Shown here piece by piece: positions 53,557 to 63,086 of a DNA stretch of 64,000 bases. This DNA is from Clostridium sp. (GTDB lineage: Bacteria; Bacillota; Clostridia; Clostridiales; Clostridiaceae): positions 248,001 through 312,000 of the forward strand of contig NZ_JAGHFX010000058.1 of NCBI RefSeq assembly GCF_017888565.1. Reading direction: 5' to 3'. The translations under genes were made by a program, and so were the position numbers. Below the pieces are notes generated by a model that did not search any database, was not told where the DNA came from, and worked only from the letters and a program-made list of their open reading frames with translations. Positions within the stretch are counted from its first letter, which is position 1. Every line of letters starts with the position of its first letter.

Positions 53557-54153
53557 TTGAATAATAAAAATATCATAAAGGAAATTAGAGGCGGAATTTT
53601 AACTATATTAGGAAGTATAATATTAGTAGCATTAGTAAATACAGAAGTATTAGCTAGTGCTAAAGTCCAGCAAGAATCAATGGAGAACACATTATATAAT
53701 GATGAAAAACTTATAGTTGATAAAATTAGCTACAATTTTACTACAGCTAAAAGAGGAGATATTATAATATTTTTTGATAATGAAGAGAAAGGTACTGTGT
53801 TTGAAGAAATTTATAAATATTTAAAAGAAATAGCTTCAATATCATATAATACTGACACTAGAACTAGACTAGTTAAAAGAGTAATAGGTGTTCCAGGAGA
53901 TGAAATAGATATAAAGGATGGGTATGTATATTTAAATGGTAATATGCTAGAGGAAACCTATGTTAAGGGTAATACATATATAAGAGATATGGATTTTCCA
54001 ATTAAGGTAGAAGAAGATACTTTATTTGTGCTTGGAGATAATAGAGAAAAAAGCAGAGATAGTAGGGATTTTGGACTTATTAACATTAATCAAGTTGAAG
54101 GAAAAGCAGTGTTTAGGTTATCACCATTTAGTAAATTTGGAGTTATAGAATAA
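53557..54153 (+). CDS. lepB: Signal peptidase I
   Basis: This 198-residue protease starts at a TTG behind GAGGAGGAT. It has one N-terminal membrane anchor (about 13-32), the catalytic serine S41 in QQESMENTL, the general base K107 in RLVKRVIGVPGDE, and the conserved GDNREKSRDSRDFG box. It cleaves signal peptides of exported proteins outside the membrane. The anchor is unusually close to the serine, as in other short Gram-positive enzymes. Confidence 0.93.
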   Translation: MNNKNIIKEIRGGILTILGSIILVALVNTEVLASAKVQQESMENTLYNDEKLIVDKISYNFTTAKRGDIIIFFDNEEKGTVFEEIYKYLKEIASISYNTDTRTRLVKRVIGVPGDEIDIKDGYVYLNGNMLEETYVKGNTYIRDMDFPIKVEEDTLFVLGDNREKSRDSRDFGLININQVEGKAVFRLSPFSKFGVIE

Positions 54154-54209
54154 AATTAGGATATATATTAAATTTAAAGATATTTTTGAACTAAATAATT
54201 AATCTTAGG

Positions 54210-54243
54210 AAGTGGATAGTATATTATATTATTCACTTTTTAA
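54210..54243 (+). terminator. Terminator of lepB
   Basis: AAGTGGATAGT (54210-54220) pairs with ATTATTCACTT (54228-54238), with two GU pairs, followed by TTTAATT. The remaining 200 bp to 54449 show no gene or clear signal. Confidence 0.72.
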
Positions 54244-54449
54244 TTATTACGAATATATTATAATTGCCAAAGTATGTTTTAGTTATAAACACATTTAGTT
54301 ATAATTAAAAGGACTATAGGTATTTAGACAATCTTAGTAGTATCATCAAAATTTATAAATTAATAAAATATTCAATAATAAAGTTAGAGTTGATGATAAA
54401 TTATTTTAAAATATACATTTAAAAATAAAATTAAAGGATGTGATATAAG

Positions 54450-55241
54450 TTGGATACACAAATTATAATTGTTTTAGTATTAAACTTTATAATTTCATTA
54501 ATTGGAACATTAGCATATTCAGTTAGATTAGTAGGGGTTAGAACAGGAAAAATAGCTGTTACATTTGCAGTATTTAATGTATTAATGCTTGTTTCAAGAA
54601 CTGCACTAACATTCCAAACTCCTTTATTAACAAAATTTGTAGAAAGCGATCCAAGTAGTGGAGCTTTACTTAATATATTTAATTTAATAATTATAATTTC
54701 AGGTATAGCATCTATAGTGGGAGCCTTTTTAATACCAACATTTCAGCAAATGTTTAGTAAGGCTGTAAATCACTTTTCAATAGAAAGGTCAATTCCTAGA
54801 CTTATTATACATAGTTTTTCAAAAAGTGGTGTGAAATATATGAGAGATAGTATAGCAATTCCCGTAAAAGAAAGTTTAACAAGTATAAATTATAGAAGAC
54901 TTCCTAAAAAAATATTATTTTATAATTTTATTTCTGTAGCTATTATTACGGCAGGAGCCTTTGCACCAATATATGCAGCAAGCATAGCTCCAGACCTTAG
55001 AATGACTTGTTTATCTTTATCACCAGTAATTAATGGAACAGCAACAATACTGACATCAATTTTTATTGATCCTTATTTATCTATTATGACTGATGATGTA
55101 GTAGATGGTAAATGTAGTGAAGAAGATTTTAGGGCTTGTGTTATAGCTATGGTAGGAAGTAAAGTGGTAGGTACTTTTATGGCATTGATACTATTTATAC
55201 CAGCGTCATATTTGATTGCTTTTATAGCTAATTTTATATAA
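54450..55241 (+). CDS. amj: Lipid II flippase Amj
   Basis: This 263-residue protein has about six membrane segments and begins with NFIISLIGTLAYSVRLVGVRTGKIAVTF-type sequence that I associate with Amj (YdaH), the alternate lipid II flippase of Bacillus that backs up MurJ. Later features are EYMRDS-like (KYMRDSIAIP) and SPVINGTATILTS segments. It starts at a TTG behind AAAGGATGTG. It would flip the peptidoglycan precursor across the membrane. It stands alone, with its own terminator. Confidence 0.85.
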   Translation: MDTQIIIVLVLNFIISLIGTLAYSVRLVGVRTGKIAVTFAVFNVLMLVSRTALTFQTPLLTKFVESDPSSGALLNIFNLIIIISGIASIVGAFLIPTFQQMFSKAVNHFSIERSIPRLIIHSFSKSGVKYMRDSIAIPVKESLTSINYRRLPKKILFYNFISVAIITAGAFAPIYAASIAPDLRMTCLSLSPVINGTATILTSIFIDPYLSIMTDDVVDGKCSEEDFRACVIAMVGSKVVGTFMALILFIPASYLIAFIANFI

Positions 55242-55289
55242 TTAATATATTAAGGTGTAAAATGAAAATTACATTTAAAGCAATAAAGC

Positions 55290-55330
55290 AAAATAAGAAA
55301 GATAGGTGCTAATCTTTCTTATTTTACTTT
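55290..55330 (+). terminator. Terminator of amj
   Basis: AAAATAAGAAAGAT (55290-55303) pairs with ATCTTTCTTATTTT (55312-55325), 14 bp perfect, followed by ACTTTATC. Confidence 0.85.
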
Positions 55331-55350
55331 ATCATTAAATAATATTTTTA

Positions 55351-55539
55351 TTAAATTTGTTTTTCAAATATTAATTCAAAATGAGTAGCAGATTCATAAA
55401 CACAAGTTGGGTGGGTAAGGATTTGTACTAGCCGCCATCTTTATTTTGCATGCACAGTTATTATTTCGTGATAGTCTTGGCTGGGTTTTGATTCTATAAA
55501 ACCTTTTAATTCTAGTCTTATAAATTTGTACTCATACAT
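55351..55539 (-). pseudogene. DUF4177 gene broken by a nonsense codon
   Basis: On the minus strand, ATG at 55539 follows GGAGGTTAGTTT and encodes MYEYKFIRLELKGFIESKPS, then DYHEIITVHAK. Next come an in-frame TAA at 55443-55441 and RWRLVQILTHPT, ending with HFELIFEKQI and a stop at 55351. The 62 residues match the DUF4177 pattern, in which the sequence at the break is normally HAKEGWRLVQI. Two G changes in adjacent codons (glutamate to stop, glycine to arginine) explain it. No frameshift is needed. The function of the family is unknown. Confidence 0.8.
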
Positions 55540-55559
55540 ATAAACTAACCTCCATAAAT

Positions 55560-56039
55560 ATGCTTTAATTTATTTTAATTATTTTATATCCCGTTAGGTA
55601 TATTAATTGTTGTTAATAAAAAAGTAAATTAAGAAATTGTTAAAGAAATTAGATACTAGAAAGATAGCATTTATACAAGAATATCTAGGGGAAAGAAGAA
55701 AATTAGGAATAAAGTAGGGGATAAAAATGAGTAATAAAGAAGTGTTTTAAATTTAAAATGCTATTGAATATTCAAAGGAATTAGCAGTATAAATATAACA
55801 ACATTTAGTATTATATTAATAATTATAATATTTTATTATTTTCACAAAGTTATATAAAATAACTAAATAAATAACCTTATATGATATAATACGATATAAC
55901 TTATACTATAGTAATTTGTAGAGTATATTTCAAATTCTATATGATATATATAAATTAATATATAGACTTTAGTTTGCAAATTTTCTTTTAAATATTAATG
56001 TTCTTTATTTAAGTAATATAAATCTAGGAGGATGATGTT
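55560..56039. other. Decayed stretch with short gene remnants
   Basis: These 480 bp hold no intact gene. A coding-like run of 26 codons at 55637-55717 reads LKKLDTRKIAFIQEYLGERRKLGIK, in a frame without a ribosome site. From 55728 the sequence reads MSNKEVF, two stops close together, then NAIEYSKELAV, which looks like a broken start of a small protein. Together with the DUF4177 pseudogene this marks a site of gene loss. Confidence 0.5.
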
Positions 56040-56564
56040 ATGAGTAGAAAAGTTGTATTATATATTGCTGTAAGTTTAGATGGATATATAGCACGAGAAA
56101 ATGGAGATGTAGATTGGTTAGTTGGTGATGGAAGTAATCCAAATGTTAATAATGGATATGAAAAATTTTATAGTAATATTGATACAGTAATTATGGGAAA
56201 GTCAACTTATGATCAAGTTATAGGATGGGGAGAATATCCATATAAAGATGCTAAAGGTTATGTTTATACTAGAAAGAATATAGAAAAAAATCAATATGTG
56301 GAATTCATAAATGAAGATCCTAAAAAACTTATTAAGAGGCTAAAGGAAAGAGAAGGTAAAGATATATGGGTTGTAGGTGGAGCTGAAATAGTAGACTTAT
56401 TTTTAAAAGTTGATTTAATAGATGAATATATTATTGCTACTATACCTACTATCTTAGGAAATGGAATTCCTTTATTTAAAAAAAACACCCCAGAAATAAA
56501 ATTGAAGCTAATGGAAAGCTCTATTTTCGATGGAATAGTTCAAAATCATTATATAAAAAAATAA
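56040..56564 (+). CDS. Dihydrofolate reductase/RibD C-terminal family protein
   Basis: This 174-residue protein begins VVLYIAVSLDGYIARENGDVDW, has TVIMGKSTYDQVIGWG near 50 and IWVVGGAEIVDLFLK near 115, and ends with the HYIKK tail of the family. This is the YwjB/RibD-C type of DHFR-fold reductase, not the main FolA. It should bind NADPH and reduce a pteridine- or flavin-like compound. ATG follows TAGGAGGATGAT. It stands alone in a region of decay. Confidence 0.88.
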   Translation: MSRKVVLYIAVSLDGYIARENGDVDWLVGDGSNPNVNNGYEKFYSNIDTVIMGKSTYDQVIGWGEYPYKDAKGYVYTRKNIEKNQYVEFINEDPKKLIKRLKEREGKDIWVVGGAEIVDLFLKVDLIDEYIIATIPTILGNGIPLFKKNTPEIKLKLMESSIFDGIVQNHYIKK

Positions 56565-56909
56565 TGACATATATATTATTTTAATCTTTTATGTATATAT
56601 AGATGGACCTAACTTTAAATATTTATATGATGAGAGGAAAGTTGAAATTTTATATAAAAAATTATTGGAGCATATGATAAAAAGCTAAATAGTATTTATG
56701 TCGCTTGTTTTTAATAAAAATTATAATTATTCTATAAATTTTAGAGGAATACTGATAATTAAAAAATAAGAAAGATAACTATATATGCTGGTGATCAAGG
56801 GAAAGCAAAGGAGTGTTGGAGAAGTGATTAAAATTCCATACAGTTTTATGTTTACTTCCTTTGATGAGGATGGAAATCATTATCTAGTTAGAGAGGATTA
56901 ATTAATATA
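56565..56909 (+). other. Intergenic region with two possible gene remnants
   Basis: No intact gene with a ribosome site is seen. A frame ending at 56688 reads like a protein C-terminus (DGPNFKYLYDERKVEILYKK, then LLEHMIKS and stop). A 38-codon frame at 56785-56901 (GEVIKIPYSFMFTSFDEDG, then NHYLVRED and stop) also looks coding but lacks a ribosome site. Both are probably leftovers. Confidence 0.4.
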
Positions 56910-56960
56910 AATAGGATTCTATTAAATTTATATAGATTTAGTAGAACCCTATTTATATTT
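56910..56960 (+). terminator. Terminator-like hairpin ahead of the cupin gene
   Basis: An 18-bp near-perfect stem (56910-56927 with about 56936-56953) has one mismatch and one GU pair and is followed by TATATTTAG. It would end transcripts of the remnant region. Confidence 0.6.
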
Positions 56961-57084
56961 AGAAATAATTAGAAATAAATAGGTTTCATTAAATACTTTA
57001 TTATTAGACCTGTAAATAAAGTGAATAAATGCAATATTTAGAAAATTAGTATATAATATTAATAAATAAAGGGAGGGATTTAAA

Positions 57085-57567
57085 ATGAAAAATGCAGAAT
57101 ATTACATAAAAAATCTAGAAATGCTACCACATGTAGAAGGTGGATACTTCAAAGAATCATTTTTATCTGAAGAGAAGGTAAGAGAAAAGAAAAATTTGTG
57201 GAGTAGTATATATTTTCTTTTAAGAACAGGCGAAGTATCAAATTTTCATAGATTAAAATCTGATGAATTATGGTATTACCATGATGGAGAAGCACTTACA
57301 ATTTATATGATAAGTCCACAGGGGGAACTTATAAGTAAGCAACTTGGTATAAATATAGAAAGTGGAGAAATTCCACAAGTCTTAGTACCAAAAGGATATA
57401 TATTTGGTTCAGCCATGAATAATGAGGGCTTTTCTTTAGTTGGATGTATGGTTGCTCCAGCATTTGAATATGAAGAGTTTGAATTATTTGAAAGGGAATA
57501 TCTTTTAAAACTATATCCAGAGCATAAGGATGTGATAATAAAACTTACTAGAGAGAAGAATAATTAG
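57085..57567 (+). CDS. DUF985 cupin protein
   Basis: This 160-residue protein matches the DUF985 cupins: MLPHVEGGYFKESF near 13, SSIYFLLRTGEVSNFHRLKSDELWYYHDGEAL-type cupin core near 40-70, VLVPKGYIFGSAM near 100 and LVGCMVAPAFEYEEFELF near 117. The core includes FHRLKSDELW with the usual histidine and glutamate. Family members are single-domain cupins of unclear enzymatic role. ATG follows AGGGAGGG. It stands alone. Confidence 0.9.
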   Translation: MKNAEYYIKNLEMLPHVEGGYFKESFLSEEKVREKKNLWSSIYFLLRTGEVSNFHRLKSDELWYYHDGEALTIYMISPQGELISKQLGINIESGEIPQVLVPKGYIFGSAMNNEGFSLVGCMVAPAFEYEEFELFEREYLLKLYPEHKDVIIKLTREKNN

Positions 57568-57659
57568 TTTAAATAATTTAGCATCTATATATATGAATAA
57601 AATGTAATCATGTGATATAATATTTTCCGGGGTTTACGAAATTTGGAGAAGTGAGAAGT

Positions 57660-58166
57660 ATGAGTAATAAAAAACTCGTTTATTTTATTGGACCTATAAT
57701 TATAGTATCTGGAATAGTAATAACGATAAATAGATTTCTAGACAAGTTTTATTTTGAAAATAATGAAAACTGTATATATAATGATAATTCAAAGATAGTA
57801 TCAATAAATGATAATCACTCTTATTTAGAAAAAAAGGGTATAAATGAAAATTCCAGTACAGATATAACTTTCAAGTTTACAGGAATGGATACTATTTGGC
57901 AGGTTATGTCAGGCAATGACACAGAAATTACTATAAAATACAGTTCTAATATTGAATCAGGAAAGTTTAAAGTAGTTTTGATAGATCCAAATAACAATAT
58001 TATAAATATTTTAGAGCAGACTCAATTAGGAGAAGGTAAATATACTATAAAGAAAGGGACTAGTAGAATAAAAATAGTTGGAAGTGAAACAACTGGGAAT
58101 TTAGAAATGGATATAAGTATAAGGGAAGATGAAAATAGAGTAGATATAGTGCCTATAAATAGGTAA
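57660..58166 (+). CDS. Membrane-anchored protein of unknown function
   Basis: This 168-residue protein has one N-terminal membrane segment (about 5-24, FIGPIIIVSGIVITI) and an outside part that looks all-beta, with a GMDTIWQVMSGNDTEITIKY stretch near 80 and EQTQLGEGKYTIKKGTSRIK near 120. No lipobox cysteine is seen at a cleavage site. The ATG at 57660 is chosen over a GTG at 57651 that is part of the GGAGAAGTGAG site. I recognise no family. Confidence 0.65.
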   Translation: MSNKKLVYFIGPIIIVSGIVITINRFLDKFYFENNENCIYNDNSKIVSINDNHSYLEKKGINENSSTDITFKFTGMDTIWQVMSGNDTEITIKYSSNIESGKFKVVLIDPNNNIINILEQTQLGEGKYTIKKGTSRIKIVGSETTGNLEMDISIREDENRVDIVPINR

Positions 58167-58193
58167 GTAAAATAATTATAATAAATAATTTAA

Positions 58194-58235
58194 AAGGCAA
58201 AATGTTAGGTTAAACTAGCATTTTGCCTTCAGCTT
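58194..58235. terminator. Bidirectional terminator between the anchored protein gene and lysC
   Basis: A 15-bp stem with one GU pair (58194-58208 with 58215-58229), AAGGCAAAATGTTAG and its partner, lies between converging genes. T-rich flanks are modest on both sides. Confidence 0.7.
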
Positions 58236-58241
58236 TATAAT

Positions 58242-59552
58242 TTAAATAAATGCTTTATAAATTGAGTTAATTCCCTTTTCAAAATCGTCATTTTCTATTC
58301 CTATAAGGATATTAATTTCACTAGAACCTTGATCAATCATTCTTATATTAATATTAGAATCACATAAAGATGAAAAGATTTTAGCTGCAATTCCTTTGTT
58401 TGAAGACATTCCATTGCCAACTGTCGCAATAAGAGCCATATTAGGATGTACTACAATTGAATCTGGATTGCATACTCTTTTAATTTCATCAACTAAAATA
58501 TCTATTTTATTATTAAGCTGTGAATCTGATATAACAACACAAACAGTATCTATACCAGAAGGCATGTTTTCAAAGGAAATACAGTTTTGTTCTAGGATTG
58601 ATAGAACCTTTCTGCAAAATCCAAGCTCCGAATTCATCATTGCTTTTTCAATAGAAATTACTGTAAAATCTTTTTTACCAGCAATTCCCTTTATAGGATT
58701 ATTATAATCAGGTTCCATATCCTTGACAATCAGTGTTCCTGGATCTGATGGAATATTAGTATTTTTTATATTAATGGGTATCCCAGCGTTTTTTACAGGA
58801 AAAACAGATTCTTCATGCAAGACAGATGCTCCCATATAAGAAAGTTCTCTTAATTCCCTATAAGTAATTTTACTGATTTGCATGGGATTTTTGACTATTT
58901 TAGGATCAGCCATTAAGAAGCCAGATACGTCTGTCCAATTTTCATACAAATCAGCATTTATGCTTGCAGCAACTAAGGAACCTGTAATATCAGAGCCTCC
59001 TCTAGAAAACGTAACTATATTCCCAAGAGGATCACATCCATAAAACCCTGGAATTACAGCTTTTTCATAATTAGAAAGTGTATTTTTTAATGCTTTATAT
59101 GTAGCTTCGGTATCTAAGCTTCCATACTTATTAAATATAATGACATCTTTAGCATCTATAAACTTAAAATCTAAATAATTTGCAAGAATAATACCATTTA
59201 GATATTCGCCCCTACTTGCAGCATATTCTTTAGATGCTCCATTTTCTATATCCTTTTTTATTTCATTTAAATAATTGTCTATATCTAATGAAAGGTCAAG
59301 CTCATAGACTATAGCTTTATATCTATTAGATATTAGATTAAATACATCATCTAGTGGAATACTAGATTCAATGTGTGCTTGACAAAGATATAAAAGGTCT
59401 GTAATTTTAAAATCTTTGGAGTTCCTCTTTCCTGGTGCAGAAGGTATAACAAACTTTCTTCTATTATCAGATAAAAGAATATCCTTTACCTTTTTAAATT
59501 GATTACCATCAGCCAGAGAACTTCCCCCAAACTTAGAAACTATAATACTCAT
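58242..59552 (-). CDS. lysC: Aspartate kinase
   Basis: This 436-residue enzyme begins IIVSKFGGSSLAD (lysine and GGSS motif of the amino acid kinase fold), has TFSRGGSDITGSL near 185, and ends with two ACT domains (about 300-436, with VGNGMSSNKGIAAKIF). It phosphorylates aspartate, the first step to lysine, threonine, methionine and diaminopimelate. ATG follows AAGGGGGC. It is a single gene with only about 140 bp before the divergent gene and shows no lysine riboswitch, so control is probably allosteric or by another isoenzyme. Confidence 0.92.
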   Translation of the reverse strand: MSIIVSKFGGSSLADGNQFKKVKDILLSDNRRKFVIPSAPGKRNSKDFKITDLLYLCQAHIESSIPLDDVFNLISNRYKAIVYELDLSLDIDNYLNEIKKDIENGASKEYAASRGEYLNGIILANYLDFKFIDAKDVIIFNKYGSLDTEATYKALKNTLSNYEKAVIPGFYGCDPLGNIVTFSRGGSDITGSLVAASINADLYENWTDVSGFLMADPKIVKNPMQISKITYRELRELSYMGASVLHEESVFPVKNAGIPINIKNTNIPSDPGTLIVKDMEPDYNNPIKGIAGKKDFTVISIEKAMMNSELGFCRKVLSILEQNCISFENMPSGIDTVCVVISDSQLNNKIDILVDEIKRVCNPDSIVVHPNMALIATVGNGMSSNKGIAAKIFSSLCDSNINIRMIDQGSSEINILIGIENDDFEKGINSIYKAFI

Positions 59553-59691
59553 ATTTTGCCCCCTTATAAAAAGTATTTACTATATATTAACAGTAATTTA
59601 AAAAAATCTCAAATTAAAAATTATTAAATTATCAGAGTATGTTTATTTTTTTTAGGAATAATAAAATTATAAAATATAAGTAGGTGAAAAT

Positions 59692-60606
59692 ATGAAAAAG
59701 AAATTTATAATTATATATTGTATAGTACTTTTATTTGCCTTAATAGAATATAAACCACAAGCAATGGTTATGGAAGACAGTACATACATAAATAATGCTA
59801 AACGAGATTTATTAGTTTTAATGCTAGCTTATCCAGAAGAAATAAAAGATATAGAAGTATCTGAAGATGAACAAATATATTTGGTATTAAGTAACAATAA
59901 AAAGATTTTGTATGATGATAAAAAAGAAAAAAGTAAAGATATGAAAACAGCAAATGCTGATTTGCAAGATACGCTAGAGGATATATATCCATTAGAGAGT
60001 ATAAGTATGGTTGTAGATGGAATTGATCCTGGTAGAGGTAGAGCATATTCTTTTCTTAACAGTATTTATGGAAGTAATCAAAATCAAATAGAAAAGAATT
60101 TATCTTCTTTTTCAACATCTTGTGGTAATGTAATGTTCAATAAAAATGCTAAAGCAGGTGAATCTTTAAAGAAAGCTTTAAATGAGGCAAGAGAAATAGC
60201 TAAAACAGATAATAAAATCAATAGTTACATTTTCCCTATAAGCGGAGGGTATAATTATAGGGTTATACAAGATACTGGAAGGCTTAGTCCACATGCTTAT
60301 GGAATAGCTATAGATTTAAGTAGAAATGATGCAGATTATTGGAAATGGGTTGATAAAACTAAAGGAAGCAAGAGAATAGAAGGCTATCCTAAGGAATTAG
60401 TTAGAGTATTTGAAGAAAATGGCTTTGTATGGGGAGGAAAATGGGAGCATTTTGATATTTTACATTTTGAGTACAGACCAGAAATAATATTAAAAAGTAA
60501 ATATTTTGGTGAATCAATAAAGAAAAATAACGATAAATGGTATGAAGGTGTACCTATAAATGATGAAACACAAAATAAAATAAATTTCATTGATGAGAAA
60601 TTATGA
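59692..60606 (+). CDS. M15 family D,D- or L,D-peptidase, exported
   Basis: This 304-residue protein has an N-terminal signal sequence or anchor (about 3-19) and a C-terminal M15 peptidase domain. Zinc ligands appear in SPHAYGIAIDLSRNDADYWK (H and D) and WGGKWEHFDILHFEYRPE (late H). The part between (20-120) is acidic and without known motif. Such enzymes cut peptidoglycan peptides or phage-type cross-bridges. A start behind AGTAGGTG is used. No sporulation promoter that I would defend is present. Confidence 0.85.
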   Translation: MKKKFIIIYCIVLLFALIEYKPQAMVMEDSTYINNAKRDLLVLMLAYPEEIKDIEVSEDEQIYLVLSNNKKILYDDKKEKSKDMKTANADLQDTLEDIYPLESISMVVDGIDPGRGRAYSFLNSIYGSNQNQIEKNLSSFSTSCGNVMFNKNAKAGESLKKALNEAREIAKTDNKINSYIFPISGGYNYRVIQDTGRLSPHAYGIAIDLSRNDADYWKWVDKTKGSKRIEGYPKELVRVFEENGFVWGGKWEHFDILHFEYRPEIILKSKYFGESIKKNNDKWYEGVPINDETQNKINFIDEKL

Positions 60607-60614
60607 ATTTGAAG

Positions 60615-60656
60615 CTATGCTATATAAACATTAATGTTTAAATAGCATAGTTTTTA
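60615..60656 (+). terminator. Terminator of the M15 peptidase gene
   Basis: CTATGCTAT (60615-60623) pairs with ATAGCATAG (60642-60650), with an inner palindrome TAAACATTAATGTTTA, followed by TTTTTAAA. The remaining 295 bp up to nrdD contain a TATAAT (60875-60880) but no clear NrdR boxes or genes. Confidence 0.85.
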
Positions 60657-60951
60657 AATTTTTGTTTTCATATAAAATGTTAATCATAGTATTAATGGTA
60701 TCTAGAGGGGAATATTTTAAAATTATTGAATATATAAAGTGTAAAATTATATGTTAATTAAAAAAATATCAATTATATCCATAAAACAAAGGTAAGTTTG
60801 AGATAAGTGAAAATTTATAGGAATTGTTTAAGAAAACGAGAAGTTGTAAAAATGCAATGAAAAATGTTTTATTGTATAATTAAAAAATGAGTTTCTAAAA
60901 GAAGATAAATATAAAAGTTTTAAAACTTTTAAAGGGGAGTAGATGGGCTAA

Positions 60952-63072
60952 ATGAAAGTTATTAAAAGAGATGGAAGTATAGTTGAATTTGATAAGGTGA
61001 AAATAAGAGATGCGATTTCTAAAGCAATGAAAAATGGAAGTGGCATTTATTTAGCAGATATAGCAAAGCTTATAGCAAATGATGCTGAGAAATATTTTTC
61101 AAAACAAGGGGATACTCCAACTATACATAAAATCGAATCTTATGTTTACGATAGACTTGTTCACTATGGACAAATCGTAACAGCTAAGTCCTATGAAGGA
61201 TATAGAGCAGTACAAGAATTTAAGAGAAACACAAATACAACAGATGAAAGTATTCTAAGTCTTTTAAATAAAACTAATGAAGATGTTATAAAGGAGAATT
61301 CAAATAAAAATTCAGTTATAGCAGCAACACAAAGAGATTTAATTGCTGGAGAAGTTTCTAAAGATATATCTAGAAGAAGACTTATTCCAACCCATATAGT
61401 TCAAGCACACGATGAAGGAGTAATACATTGGCATGATATGGATTATACTCTTTCGAATATATTTAATTGTTGTTTAATTAATTTGGAAGATATGCTAAAT
61501 AATGGAACAGTTATAAATGATAAGCTTGTAGAAACGCCTAAATCTTTTAGTACAGCATGTACTGTTACTACTCAAATAATGGCTCAAGTTGCAAGTAATC
61601 AGTATGGTGGACAAAGTATAACAATAAGACATCTTGCTAAATTTTTACGAGTAACTGAAGAAAAAACTTATAAGATTTATTTAGAAAAATATAATAATGA
61701 AGAACTTGCAAGAGAATTAGCTAAAGATATGAAGCTTAAGGAGCTAAGAGACGGAGTTCAAACTATAAGATATCAATTATCAACATTACAAACTACAAAT
61801 GGTCAAGCTCCATTTAGTACAATTTACCTAGAGATTGAGGAAGGTAACGAGTATGAAGAAGAAATGGCCTTAATTTGTGAAGAAATGATAAAACAAAGAT
61901 TAGAAGGTATGAAAAATTATAAGGGGCAAGAAATAGGAGAAGCTTTCCCAAAACTTGTTTATCTATTAGATGATCACAATTGCCTTGAAGGTGGCAAATA
62001 TGATTATATAACTAAATTAGCTGCAAAATGTACAGCAAGAAGATTAGTTCCAGACTATCAATCAGCAAAGATGATGAGAATGAATTATGAAGGAAATACT
62101 TTTCCACCAATGGGATGTAGATCACATCTTTCACCATGGAAGGATGCAGACGGTAATTATAAATGGTATGGAAGATTCAATCAAGGGGTAGTTAGTTTAA
62201 ACTTACCTCAAATAGGTATAATTGCTGATGGAGATATGGAATTATTCTGGGATATGTTAAATCAAAGATTAGAGCTTTGTAAAGAATCTCTTTTAACAAG
62301 GCATAATATGCTTCTTGGAACACTTTCAGATGTTTCTCCTATACATTGGCAGCATGGTGCAATAGCAAGGTTAGAAAAAGAAGAAAAAATAGATAAGCTA
62401 TTAAAAGATGGATATTCAACATTGTCATTAGGTTATGTAGGAATACATGAAATGGTTCAATCAATGCTTGGAGCAAGTCATACAAGTGAAGAGGGAGAAA
62501 AATTTGCTTTAGCTGTAATGAATCATATGAATGAAGCATGCCAAAAGTGGAAAGAAGAAACTGGGTTAGGATTTAGTTTATATGGTACTCCAGCAGAAAA
62601 TTTAATATACAGATTTTGTAAGCTGGATAGAAACAGATTTGGAGTTATTCCTAATGTAACAGATAAGTTATATTATACTAATTCCTATCATGTTCATGTT
62701 TGCGAAGAAATAGATGCGTTTAGTAAATTAAAATTTGAATCTCAATTTCATAACATAAGCTTAGGGGGATGTATTTCTTATATAGAAGTTCCTGATATGA
62801 GCAAAAACTTAGATGCAATTGAGCAAATTATAAACTTTATATATCATAATATACAGTATGCAGAAATAAATACTAAACCAGATATCTGTTATAAGTGTGG
62901 ATATACTGGTGAGATTAAATTAGATGATAATTTAGAATGGTTCTGTCCATCCTGCGGAAATAAAGAAGAAACGGAAATGCAAGTAATGAGAAGAACATGC
63001 GGTTATATAGGAACTAATTATTGGAATAAAGGTAGAACTGCTGAAATTGGGGATAGAGTATTACATTTATAA
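60952..63072 (+). CDS. nrdD: Anaerobic ribonucleoside-triphosphate reductase
   Basis: This 706-residue class III enzyme has an N-terminal ATP cone (VIKRDGSIVEFDKVKIRDAI, residues 3-22), the catalytic barrel with NIFNCCLINLEDML near 172, a zinc site CYKCGYTG and FCPSCGN near 645-670, and the C-terminal glycyl radical loop RRTCGYIGTNYW near 685. It makes deoxynucleotides without oxygen, using formate in known relatives. The NrdG activase gene follows 14 bp later. Its start lies some 12 bp after AAGGGGAG, a longer than usual spacing. Confidence 0.95.
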   Translation: MKVIKRDGSIVEFDKVKIRDAISKAMKNGSGIYLADIAKLIANDAEKYFSKQGDTPTIHKIESYVYDRLVHYGQIVTAKSYEGYRAVQEFKRNTNTTDESILSLLNKTNEDVIKENSNKNSVIAATQRDLIAGEVSKDISRRRLIPTHIVQAHDEGVIHWHDMDYTLSNIFNCCLINLEDMLNNGTVINDKLVETPKSFSTACTVTTQIMAQVASNQYGGQSITIRHLAKFLRVTEEKTYKIYLEKYNNEELARELAKDMKLKELRDGVQTIRYQLSTLQTTNGQAPFSTIYLEIEEGNEYEEEMALICEEMIKQRLEGMKNYKGQEIGEAFPKLVYLLDDHNCLEGGKYDYITKLAAKCTARRLVPDYQSAKMMRMNYEGNTFPPMGCRSHLSPWKDADGNYKWYGRFNQGVVSLNLPQIGIIADGDMELFWDMLNQRLELCKESLLTRHNMLLGTLSDVSPIHWQHGAIARLEKEEKIDKLLKDGYSTLSLGYVGIHEMVQSMLGASHTSEEGEKFALAVMNHMNEACQKWKEETGLGFSLYGTPAENLIYRFCKLDRNRFGVIPNVTDKLYYTNSYHVHVCEEIDAFSKLKFESQFHNISLGGCISYIEVPDMSKNLDAIEQIINFIYHNIQYAEINTKPDICYKCGYTGEIKLDDNLEWFCPSCGNKEETEMQVMRRTCGYIGTNYWNKGRTAEIGDRVLHL

Positions 63073-63086
63073 GGAAGGTTTTTTAA

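Noticed and set aside
59553-59691. Lysine riboswitch upstream of aspartate kinase
   Set aside because: Only about 140 bp separate the divergent genes, and no conserved multi-helix layout or terminator is visible.
60657-60951. NrdR boxes before nrdD
   Set aside because: No pair of sites close to the known ACACWATATTGTGT-like pattern was found; control of nrdDG remains open.
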